A DNA stretch of 5,148 bases from Natronomonas sp. (GTDB lineage Archaea; Halobacteriota; Halobacteria; Halobacteriales; Haloarculaceae): positions 1-5,148 of the forward strand of contig SLIW01000483.1 in assembly GCA_007135435.1 (NCBI GenBank). Reading direction: 5' to 3'. Positions 1 through 4,975 of this stretch are shown in pieces; within the stretch, counting starts at the first letter, position 1, and each line of letters begins with the position of its first letter. The notes under the pieces are model-generated. The model searched no databases. It worked only from the letters and a program-made list of their open reading frames with translations, and had not been told where the DNA came from. A program made the position numbers and the translations under genes.

Positions 1-1
1 C

Positions 2-385
2 CTCCTCGAGGAGAACGACGACGTCGACGACGAACTTCGTGACAACATCGAGGCTGCCGTCGACGAACTCGAGGCGACTATCGACGACTCGGACGCCGAC
101 GCGGAAGCTATCGAAGCCGCGACGAAAGAGTTGAGCAACGAACTTCAGGAGATCGGCAAACAGATCTACCAGGAGGCCGCGGCGGCCGAGGCCGGTGGCG
201 CAGGACCCGGCGGTGCAGGACCCGGCGGCGCAGCTGGTGCCGGCATGGGCGGTGCCGACATGGGCGCCGCGGGAGCCGGGGGCGGAACTGGCGCCGACGG
301 TGCGAACGAGGAGTTCGTCGACGCCGACTTCGAGGACGTCGACGACGGCGAGGGGGCCGACGACGCGGAAGAGGACGAGGAATAG
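2..385 (+). CDS. dnaK: Molecular chaperone DnaK (Hsp70), C-terminal fragment
   Basis: Only the last 127 residues are present; the reading frame is open from base 2 to the TAG at 383-385. DnaK is the cytosolic ATP-driven Hsp70 that binds exposed hydrophobic segments of unfolded proteins, working with DnaJ and GrpE. The visible part begins with an acidic helical stretch ([19 protein letters not shown] and onward to [11 protein letters not shown]), which fits the helical lid of the substrate-binding domain. A flexible linker rich in Gly, Ala, Pro and Met follows, containing the direct peptide repeat [12 protein letters not shown], encoded by 15-base DNA repeats near 196-230. The protein ends in an acidic tail ([16 protein letters not shown], then mostly D and E), typical of haloarchaeal DnaK. 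The ATPase domain and peptide-binding beta sandwich lie outside the window. The full dnaJ about 3.3 kb downstream on the same strand supports the call. Confidence 0.95.
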   Translation, partial: LLEENDDVDDELRDNIEAAVDELEATIDDSDADAEAIEAATKELSNELQEIGKQIYQEAAAAEAGGAGPGGAGPGGAAGAGMGGADMGAAGAGGGTGADGANEEFVDADFEDVDDGEGADDAEEDEE

Positions 386-483
386 GCAAGCAGCCAGCCG
401 AGGTGTCGTCCCGAAGTGCACTCGTCGGCCCTGGCGACGTCGTTATGTCGATCCCGCTGACCGGACCGGACGTCGGCGCCACG

Positions 484-563
484 TACCGGACCTCGGCGGC
501 GTCGCCCAGACGCCGGCGCGACTTACCGGACGTCGGCACCGTCGCCCAGACGTCGGCGTGCGA
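484..563. repeat. Imperfect 40-bp tandem duplication
   Basis: Two adjacent 40-base units, 484-523 and 524-563, each start TACCGGAC and share the run CGTCGCCCAGACG. By eye they agree at 32 of 40 positions. A fragment of the same pattern (ACCGGACGTCGGCGCC) lies just before, at 465-480, suggesting an older, decayed third copy. No coding frame is credible here. Confidence 0.8.
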
Positions 564-627
564 GCGAGGCCTCGGCGGACTGACGGGTGATCGTTCACCG
601 CCTCTCGGCGAATACGCTACCAGGTTC

Positions 628-648
628 GAGGATCGAGGATCGAGGATC
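628..648. repeat. Three tandem copies of GAGGATC
   Basis: Three perfect consecutive copies of the 7-base unit GAGGATC, followed by GAC. A 7-base period would scramble any reading frame, which fits noncoding DNA. It is probably a replication-slippage repeat. Confidence 0.85.
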
Positions 649-821
649 GACGAGCTTGAGCGCCTCCCGGTCCGTCGCTCAGGCCGTACCGACCAACGCA
701 ACCGACAGACGTCTCTTCGACCAGGGTAGACGATAGACGTCTCACCGACGCCGGCCCGCACACTCACTCGTCATCGACCACGGAAAACTGCTACCACCAC
801 CCCAGACGGCCAACAGACGGG

Positions 822-1007
822 TCAGCGACGTTTCCAGCGCAGTTTCTCGTCCGTCGGACGCCGTAGTTTCGAGTACAGCCAGATGAGGACGAGGATGGGG
901 AGCGCGGGGATCAGGAGGATCATGGCGCCCAGCCCCCACAGCACGTCCAGGGCGCGTTCGCCGAAGGTGGGGCCCGGCGTCTCGAGCGGGGTGACCGCGT
1001 CGGTCAT
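822..1007 (-). CDS. Small single-pass membrane protein of unknown function, 61 aa
   Basis: The protein reads MTDAVTPLETPGPTFGERAL at its N-terminus, followed by a strongly hydrophobic segment at about residues 23-45 (VLWGLGAMILLIPALPILVL, then IWLYS). The C-terminus is basic (SKLRRPTDEKLRWKRR). One transmembrane helix is clear. The basic tail predicts a cytoplasmic C-terminus by the positive-inside rule. No catalytic motif is visible. The frame stays open upstream to about 1340, but that part is Arg/Ser/Ala-rich and unlike a haloarchaeal protein. I chose the ATG at 1007 because an AT-rich Box A-like element lies 25-33 bases upstream, where a leaderless haloarchaeal transcript would need it. 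It is transcribed towards dnaK and divergently from the gene at 1231. I recall similar small membrane proteins annotated in haloarchaea as conserved hypotheticals, but cannot name the family with certainty. Confidence 0.8.
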   Translation of the reverse strand: MTDAVTPLETPGPTFGERALDVLWGLGAMILLIPALPILVLIWLYSKLRRPTDEKLRWKRR

Positions 1008-1031
1008 CGTATCGCTCGCTACGCCCGCCCC

Positions 1032-1040
1032 GGAAATAAT
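1032..1040 (-). promoter_or_regulatory. Candidate Box A of the 61-aa membrane protein gene
   Basis: Read on the minus strand this is ATTATTTCC, an AT-rich island in GC-rich surroundings, 25-33 bases before the ATG at 1007. That spacing fits an archaeal TATA element driving a leaderless or nearly leaderless transcript. Confidence 0.5.
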
Positions 1041-1095
1041 GGTACCGGCATCGAGATCGGCCCGCCGAAACGGCTCCGTGGGGTGATCCGCAGGC

Positions 1096-1167
1096 GCACG
1101 GTCGTGGCATCCCACCGCTGGACCGTCGTGGCGACTCCACTCCGGACCGTCGCGTCCAGCCCGCCTC
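1096..1167. repeat. Degenerate 24-bp repeat, about three units
   Basis: Blocks 1096-1119, 1120-1143 and 1144-1167 resemble each other at a 24-base period. GTCGTGGC occurs at 1101 and 1125; GGACCGTCG occurs at 1120 and 1144. Neighbouring blocks agree at about 15-16 of 24 positions by eye. They lie in the divergent intergenic region between the two small genes and could be decayed tandem repeats or protein-binding sites. Confidence 0.4.
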
Positions 1168-1194
1168 CCGGGCGCGGGGTCCGCCAGCAGTAGG

Positions 1195-1200
1195 TACTTT
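1195..1200 (+). promoter_or_regulatory. Candidate Box A of the 51-aa RHH-like gene
   Basis: TACTTT lies 31-36 bases before the ATG at 1231, within a locally AT-richer patch (TAGGTACTTTG). The spacing would give a very short 5' leader. The match is weak and is supported mainly by position. Confidence 0.35.
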
Positions 1201-1230
1201 GCGCTGGACGACCAATCGGCAGCTGTATCT

Positions 1231-1386
1231 ATGGAGGACGTCACCACCATCGAGATCTCCGCCGAACTCCGCGAGCGCCTGGAGTCGCACGTCGAGGAGG
1301 GGGAGACGATCGAGGAGTTCCTGGAGGAGCTCGTCAACATCTACGAGACCGAGGGCGCCTTCCTGCAGGAAGGCTACTCGGAGTAG
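1231..1386 (+). CDS. Small ribbon-helix-helix-like acidic protein, 51 aa
   Basis: The 51-residue protein starts MEDVTTIEISAELRERLESH and ends EGAFLQEGYSE. A short beta strand (TTIEIS) is followed by two predicted helices (AELRERLESHV and TIEEFLEELVNIYETEG), the order seen in ribbon-helix-helix/CopG-type proteins and in a group of small haloarchaeal proteins annotated as RHH-like or DUF. Nearly every third codon position is G or C, strong evidence of coding despite the short length. It may bind DNA as a dimer or be the antitoxin-like half of a pair, but no toxin-like gene is adjacent: the next gene is a convergent Rieske protein. It is very acidic, so DNA binding is not certain. There is no Shine-Dalgarno sequence before the ATG. 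The last codons contain a perfect 18-bp palindrome, described separately. Confidence 0.85.
   Translation: MEDVTTIEISAELRERLESHVEEGETIEEFLEELVNIYETEGAFLQEGYSE
1357..1374. repeat. Perfect 18-bp palindrome in the 3' end of the RHH-like gene
   Basis: GCCTTCCTGCAGGAAGGC equals its own reverse complement, with 9-base arms and no spacer. It lies 9 bases before the TAG that begins at 1384. With no loop it suits a DNA-binding dimer site better than an RNA hairpin, though a hairpin with an opened tip is possible. Confidence 0.85.
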
Positions 1387-1455
1387 CTCGCCCGTCTTCG
1401 TAAATCTCGAATCCACGCAGGGAGCCCGAGCGGCAGCCAGTGCACTGGCCTTCTG

Positions 1456-1486
1456 CCGGTGCTCCGCATCGCCGGCGGCGCACCGG
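1456..1486. terminator. Possible hairpin terminator in the convergent gap
   Basis: The arms CCGGTGC (1456-1462) and GCACCGG (1480-1486) are perfectly complementary, with a 17-base loop. It lies between the stops of the RHH-like gene and the Rieske gene, so it could serve both. It lacks the T-tract usual at archaeal 3' ends, so the role is uncertain. Confidence 0.3.
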
Positions 1487-1494
1487 ACCAACAC

Positions 1495-1522
1495 GACCGA
1501 GCTGAGTCACCGCAACTCGGTC
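1495..1522. terminator. Second possible hairpin terminator in the convergent gap
   Basis: The arms GACCGAG (1495-1501) and CTCGGTC (1516-1522) form a 7-bp stem with a 14-base loop, about 30 bases beyond the Rieske gene's stop on the minus strand. There is no T-run. Termination is inferred from position only. Confidence 0.3.
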
Positions 1523-1552
1523 CCAGTCGCCGCCTGGCTCCGTGGTCCCGGC

Positions 1553-3412
1553 TCACTCGGCCTCGTGGAGGCGCTCGCCGCGGTGGAGCCGGGTCGCGAT
1601 CGAGAACGTCTGCTCGTTCGACCGCCGGGTCGGGGTGTGCGCGGCGAGGTACCGGGCGCCGGCGACGAGCGCCAGCCTCCGCTCCTCGTCGATGTCCACC
1701 GCTTCCCCGTGGCCGGTCTCGGGATCGTCGGCCGATCCCGCCTCGAGGGCGGCGAGCGAGTCGAACCGCCTGAACGCCCCCGAGACGTTCTGGAACGTGT
1801 GGAAGTTCGCGTCCTCCCGCAGCAGCGCCCGCCCCAGGACGCGCTTGAGGTCGGCGGGGTCGCCACCGCAGGAGAAGTGCTCGACCACCAGACGGCCGGC
1901 CCGGTTGACCTGGCCCTGCTCGTCGAAGCAGGCGAGCAGGTCCGAGCGGACGTCGGCCGGATCGCGGTCGTCGGCGACGTCCGCCGGCCCGGCCACCGGC
2001 GCCCGCGGGCTGTTGAGGAACCGGTCGAGGTACACCGAGATCGCCCCGTCGATGCAGGCCCGGTAGCCCTCGGTCGCGTCGGTCCGCCCCGCAAGCTCGT
2101 GGGCCGCCTGGGCGTAGACGAACGTGTGGTGGACCGTGTTCCAGTCGCCGAACTCGTTGTTCGTCGCGAAGTAGGCGACCCGGCGAGTGGCCGCCCGGGC
2201 GACGGCATCGGTGAGCTCCCGACGGGTCGCCCCCGCCGCGATGGCGTCACAGAGCGCCTCGACGATCGCCCCGGGATCGTCCGAGAGGAGCGTCTCGACG
2301 AAGCCCTCGGGTTCGTCCCAGCGACGACCCGATCCCGCCGCGACGAGGTCGTCGAGGCGGTCGTGGGCGTCGAGACACAGCGCGGCGACGTCGACCGGCT
2401 GCCGCCACGAGGAGAGCTCCTCTGAGCGCGTCGCCTCCGTGAACAGCGGGACCGTCGAGGCGAGGACTGGCGCCGCGTGCGCCTCCCAGTCGAGGTGAGC
2501 CAGCGTCGCGAGCGCACTGTTGACGAAGTCGAGCGTGTGGCCGGCGTCGAGGTAGAGGTGGTCGGTCGCCGCGGCGACGAGGATCTCGACCACGTCGCCC
2601 GGGGGGAGCGACTCGATCGCGGTCAGGAGGCACCGCTCGGCGCCGTCGTCGTCGCGGACCTCGCAGCTCTCGCGGAACCACGTCTTCAGGCGCGCCTTCG
2701 AGAGCTCGCGGTTCTGGAAGGGGTACTGCTGGAAGCGCGGCGGCTCCCCGGCGACGTCGTCGGCCACCGCGCGGACGCCGGCGAACATCGCCCGTCGGCG
2801 GTCGCGACCGCCCACGGCCGGGTACAGCTCCGCCATGTACGACAGCGTCGTCAGGCCGCTGCCCCACCCGCCGGCCCGGTAGCGGGTCCCGAAGTCGACC
2901 GCCGTCTCGAGGGGCGTCCCGAAGCCGTCGCCGTGTTCGGCTCGCGGGTCGCTTCGCTCCCCGCTCGCGTTCTCCGTGGCGCTCCGCGCCACGCTATCCA
3001 CCCCGATGATCGCCTTCGCCTGCACGAGCGTGAGGTTCTCCTGGAGCCCGTCGGCCAGCCGGTTGCGCCACCGGGTCACCGGCGGCACGGTCGGCTCCGG
3101 GTCAGGATCCAGGTACACCTGCCCGTCGCGGACCTCGACGGGGAACGTCTGGACGTCGTCCGCCCAGGGATCGAACGTGTCGCCCTTCTCGAGTTCGAAC
3201 CTGGCGTGGTGCCAGTGACAGGTGAGGAGGCCGTCCTCGACGGTCCCCCGCACCAGCGGGAAGCCCATGTGGGGACACCGGTTGTCGACCGCGTGGACCT
3301 CCTCCTCGTGGAAGAAGAGGGCGATCGCCTGCCCGTCCTCCTGGACGACCGTCCGACCCTCGGCCTCGAGGTCCTCCATGTCGTAGACGGGGACGTACTG
3401 CTCGGTGGACAT
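1553..3412 (-). CDS. Rieske [2Fe-2S] protein fused to a large helical domain, 619 aa
   Basis: Residues 1-105 form a ferredoxin-type Rieske domain. The cluster ligands are C46 and H48 in CPHMGF and C65 and H68 in CHWHHARF, giving C-X-H-X16-C-X2-H, the standard pattern, so the domain should carry a [2Fe-2S] centre and move single electrons. There is no signal peptide or membrane segment, so it is probably cytosolic. Residues 140-162 are a low-complexity linker (ATENASGERSDPRAEHGD). Residues 165-619 are a long, mainly helical region with conserved-looking His motifs: DHLYLDAGHTLDF (H285, H292), DWNTVHHTFVYAQAAHE (H428, H429, H438), EHFSCGG (H512) and NFHTFQN (H538). These could form a metal or heme site, but I do not recognise an enzyme. 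I recall Rieske proteins with a similar C-terminal region in actinobacteria. The ATG at 3412 directly precedes the Rieske fold and has a Box A candidate at the right distance. It diverges from dnaJ. Confidence 0.9.
   Translation of the reverse strand: MSTEQYVPVYDMEDLEAEGRTVVQEDGQAIALFFHEEEVHAVDNRCPHMGFPLVRGTVEDGLLTCHWHHARFELEKGDTFDPWADDVQTFPVEVRDGQVYLDPDPEPTVPPVTRWRNRLADGLQENLTLVQAKAIIGVDSVARSATENASGERSDPRAEHGDGFGTPLETAVDFGTRYRAGGWGSGLTTLSYMAELYPAVGGRDRRRAMFAGVRAVADDVAGEPPRFQQYPFQNRELSKARLKTWFRESCEVRDDDGAERCLLTAIESLPPGDVVEILVAAATDHLYLDAGHTLDFVNSALATLAHLDWEAHAAPVLASTVPLFTEATRSEELSSWRQPVDVAALCLDAHDRLDDLVAAGSGRRWDEPEGFVETLLSDDPGAIVEALCDAIAAGATRRELTDAVARAATRRVAYFATNNEFGDWNTVHHTFVYAQAAHELAGRTDATEGYRACIDGAISVYLDRFLNSPRAPVAGPADVADDRDPADVRSDLLACFDEQGQVNRAGRLVVEHFSCGGDPADLKRVLGRALLREDANFHTFQNVSGAFRRFDSLAALEAGSADDPETGHGEAVDIDEERRLALVAGARYLAAHTPTRRSNEQTFSIATRLHRGERLHEAE
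2933..2995 (-). repeat. Repeat-like in-frame insertion encoding the Rieske linker
   Basis: This stretch encodes residues 140-160, rich in Ser, Ala, Glu and Arg, between the Rieske and helical domains. At DNA level it has an 8-bp stem with a 3-base loop (2975-2982 with 2986-2993) and a second imperfect hairpin around 2944-2964 (GCGGGTCGC...CCCCGC). From memory, GC-rich strings that translate as GERSDPRAEHGD-like linkers recur in many haloarchaeal genomes and proteins. The composition suggests a small mobile or expanded repeat captured in frame. That origin is inferred. Confidence 0.45.
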
Positions 3413-3434
3413 GCCCCGGGGTTGGCGCCGGGGC
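3413..3434. promoter_or_regulatory. Inverted repeat between Rieske Box A and start codon, possible operator
   Basis: GCCCCGG (3413-3419) and CCGGGGC (3428-3434) are perfect 7-base inverted arms separated by 8 bases. They occupy exactly the bases between the Rieske start codon and its Box A candidate. A dimeric regulator bound here would block transcription start. The local GC-richness makes chance occurrence possible. Confidence 0.35.
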
Positions 3435-3436
3435 GT

Positions 3437-3449
3437 GTTAACGGTTCGC
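3437..3449 (-). promoter_or_regulatory. Candidate BRE and Box A of the Rieske gene
   Basis: On the minus strand this reads GCGAACCGTTAAC: a CGAA-type BRE followed by a TTAA core, 25-30 bases before the ATG at 3412. This matches haloarchaeal promoter layout and predicts a leaderless transcript. Confidence 0.5.
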
Positions 3450-3484
3450 TGAAGCGCGTTATGGTACGTTCGCTGACATACGTT
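3444..3484. repeat. Direct repeat GTTCGCTGA-N4-CGTT, two copies 24 bp apart
   Basis: GTTCGCTGA occurs at 3444-3452 and 3468-3476; in both copies CGTT follows after four bases (3457-3460 and 3481-3484). The pair starts at the Rieske promoter BRE and runs upstream from it. It could be tandem binding sites for a regulator. Confidence 0.6.
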
Positions 3485-3520
3485 GGGTGACCGGGGGCGT
3501 CATCACCACGGCCGGGGCGG

Positions 3521-3669
3521 CGGGACTCGAGCGAGCCAGCCGCATCTCCGGCGAACCAGCCGCAACTCCGGCGAGCCAGCCGCAACTCCGACGGGCCAGC
3601 CGCAACTCCGACGGGCCAGCCGCAACTCCGGCGAGCCAGCCGCGACTCGCACGGCCCGACCGCGACCCG
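3521..3669. repeat. 20-bp tandem repeat array, seven units plus a partial
   Basis: Seven consecutive 20-base units run from 3521 to 3660, followed by 9 bases of an eighth. The central form is CGCAACTCCGGCGAGCCAGC (3561-3580 and 3621-3640). Units 3581-3600 and 3601-3620 are identical to each other and differ from it at two positions (A for G, G for A). The outer units (3521, 3541, 3641) are more diverged, as expected of an array that expands in the middle. The array ends just before the dnaJ promoter. Open frames through it are repeat artefacts. Confidence 0.95.
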
Positions 3670-3670
3670 T

Positions 3671-3680
3671 TCTTTTGAAG
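3671..3680 (+). promoter_or_regulatory. Candidate Box A of dnaJ
   Basis: TCTTTTGAAG is the most AT-rich run in the dnaJ upstream region. It lies 30-39 bases before the ATG and directly after the tandem repeats. Transcription would start about 25 bases downstream, near 3700, leaving a leader of roughly ten bases or fewer. GATTACC at 3691-3697 is a less likely alternative. Confidence 0.5.
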
Positions 3681-3709
3681 TACCTCAACCGATTACCCAC
3701 GGACGACGA

Positions 3710-4891
3710 ATGAGCGAGGACTTCTACTCGGTGCTCGGCGTCTCCCGCGACGCGGACGACGACGAGATCAAGCGCGCCTACCGGAGGATGGCCGCGGAGT
3801 ACCACCCGGACGTCTCCGACGAACCGGACGCCGAGGAGACGTTCAAGAAGGCGAAGAAGGCCAAGGAGGTCCTCCTCGACGACGAGAAGCGCCGGCTGTA
3901 CGACCAGCTGGGCCACGAGCGCTTCCAGCAGGCCGAGAAGCACGGCGCGACCGACTCCGGGGCCGGCGCGGGCGCCGGGGGGATGGGAGGCATGGGAGGC
4001 ATGGGGGGGATGGGCGGCATGGGCGGCGGCTCCGGCGACCCCTTCGGCGGCATGAACGACCTCTTCGAGCAGTTCTTCGGCGGCGGCCGCTCGGGGTCGC
4101 GATCGGGCCCGCGGCAGGGCGCGGACCTCAAGGCCAGCCTCACCATCGACCTCGAGGACGCCTACGAGGGCGCGACGAAGCAGCTCACGGTCACCCGACC
4201 CGAGCGGTGTTCGACCTGCGACGGGTCCGGCCACCCGCCGGAGGCCGACGCCCGGACCTGCTCGGCGTGCAACGGGCGCGGCCAGCGGACGACGGTCCGA
4301 CAGACTCCGCTCGGGCGCGTCCAGCAGACCCAGACGTGCCCGCAGTGCGATGGCGAGGGGACGCAGTACTCGGAGACCTGCGGGGACTGCCGAGGCGAGG
4401 GCCGCGTCCGCGAGCAAGCGACCCTCCAGGTCGAGATCCCGGCAGGGATCGACGACGGCCAGACCCTCCGGATGGACGGCGAGGGCGCCCCGGGCGAGAA
4501 CGGCGGGCCGAACGGCGACCTGCTCATCGACGTCGAGGTGGAGACCCACGACGCGTTCGAGCGCGACGGCGCCGACCTCCGCCACCGGGTGCCGATCTCG
4601 TTCCCGCAGGCGGTCTTCGGCGACACCGTCGAGGTGGAGACCCTCGACGGGACCGTCGAGATGGACGTCCCCGCCGGGACCCAGAGCGGCGAGACGTTCC
4701 GCCTGAAGGGCAAGGGGATGCCGAGGCTCCGGCGGCGGGGCCACGGCGACCTCTACGTCCAGGTCCAGGTGGTCACCCCCGACTCGCTCAACGAGGAGCA
4801 GCACGAGGCGCTCGAGTCGTTCGCCGAGGCCGGCGGCGAGGAGATCGACGTCGAGCAGGGCTTCTTCGAGCGACTGAAGAGCAGCTTCTGA
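3710..4891 (+). CDS. dnaJ: Co-chaperone DnaJ (Hsp40), complete, 393 aa
   Basis: DnaJ binds unfolded proteins, passes them to DnaK and stimulates DnaK ATP hydrolysis. All type I (class A) parts are present in order. The J domain spans about residues 4-70, with the essential HPD motif at 32-34 in YHPDVSDEPD. A Gly/Met/Phe-rich region covers about 84-127, including five 9-base Met-Gly-Gly units (residues 92-106) and DPFGG. The zinc-finger domain has four CxxCxGxG repeats: CSTCDGSG (167), CSACNGRG (184), CPQCDGEG (210) and CGDCRGEG (224), binding two zinc ions. The C-terminal substrate-binding and dimerisation domain follows (VEIPAGIDDGQTLRMDGEGA onward). The 393-residue length is normal for the family. 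The ATG at 3710 directly precedes the J domain. There is no Shine-Dalgarno sequence, which fits a leaderless transcript. A near-identical second dnaJ 3' end faces it across 84 bases. Confidence 0.98.
   Translation: MSEDFYSVLGVSRDADDDEIKRAYRRMAAEYHPDVSDEPDAEETFKKAKKAKEVLLDDEKRRLYDQLGHERFQQAEKHGATDSGAGAGAGGMGGMGGMGGMGGMGGGSGDPFGGMNDLFEQFFGGGRSGSRSGPRQGADLKASLTIDLEDAYEGATKQLTVTRPERCSTCDGSGHPPEADARTCSACNGRGQRTTVRQTPLGRVQQTQTCPQCDGEGTQYSETCGDCRGEGRVREQATLQVEIPAGIDDGQTLRMDGEGAPGENGGPNGDLLIDVEVETHDAFERDGADLRHRVPISFPQAVFGDTVEVETLDGTVEMDVPAGTQSGETFRLKGKGMPRLRRRGHGDLYVQVQVVTPDSLNEEQHEALESFAEAGGEEIDVEQGFFERLKSSF
3983..4027 (+). repeat. Five 9-base units coding Met-Gly-Gly in dnaJ
   Basis: Five consecutive in-frame copies of ATGGGNGG(C/G) encode M92 to G106 in the Gly/Phe-type linker. 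Expansion or contraction by 9 bases would keep the frame and only alter linker length. Confidence 0.9.
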
Positions 4892-4975
4892 GGGAGTAGC
4901 CTGGTCGCGTTTCTCGAGCCCTCCTGGGCGTGATCGCGTCCAGAGGGGTTCGGCGGACGGGCCCGGGCGACTCGC
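4892..4975. other. 84-bp spacer between the two convergent dnaJ ends
   Basis: This spacer separates the two facing dnaJ stop codons. It contains a 4-bp hairpin (GCCC-TCCT-GGGC, 4918-4929), the 8-bp palindrome GCCCGGGC (4961-4968) and a short TTT (4910-4912). No strong terminator is visible. The first 13 bases past each stop agree at about 10 positions when one side is reverse-complemented; beyond that the similarity fades. No insertion-sequence end or gene is seen. Confidence 0.7.

Larger units (their letters stand above)
386..821. other. Convergent intergenic region without a supported gene
   Basis: This stretch separates the 3' ends of dnaK (+) and the small membrane protein gene (-). Open frames exist here, but they are rich in Arg and Ser, mix third-position bases freely and run through repeats whose unit lengths are not multiples of three, so I call none of them. 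It holds a 40-bp tandem duplication, three copies of a 7-bp repeat, two copies of the palindrome AGACGTCT (707-714 and 735-742), and a small hairpin at 586-599 (GGTGA, TCGT loop, TCACC) that could help terminate dnaK. I see no tRNA or other RNA gene. Confidence 0.6.

Noticed and set aside
403..729. A 108-aa plus-strand open frame in the convergent gap, starting GTG or ATG at 445
   Set aside because: Third positions lack the strong G/C bias of the real genes, the product is Arg/Ser-rich, not acidic, and the frame crosses 40-bp and 7-bp tandem repeats. I see no domain.
108..767. A 219-aa minus-strand open frame across the dnaK end and the gap
   Set aside because: It is antisense to dnaK, its product is largely Arg and Pro, and it runs through noncoding repeats. 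It is a GC-rich shadow frame.
1231..1386. Antitoxin of a toxin-antitoxin pair
   Set aside because: The fold is compatible, but no toxin-like partner is adjacent on the same strand: the next gene is convergent and encodes a Rieske protein.
1199..2425. A 408-aa plus-strand open frame
   Set aside because: It overlaps the RHH-like gene in another frame, then runs antisense to the Rieske gene. The latter has intact Rieske motifs and proper codon bias, so this is a shadow.
3521..3669. CRISPR array
   Set aside because: The 20-base units are directly adjacent with no unique spacers between them, and no cas gene is nearby.
3503..4804. A 433-aa minus-strand open frame opposite dnaJ
   Set aside because: It is fully antisense to a well-supported dnaJ and extends into the 20-bp repeats. 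Its composition mirrors dnaJ codon bias.
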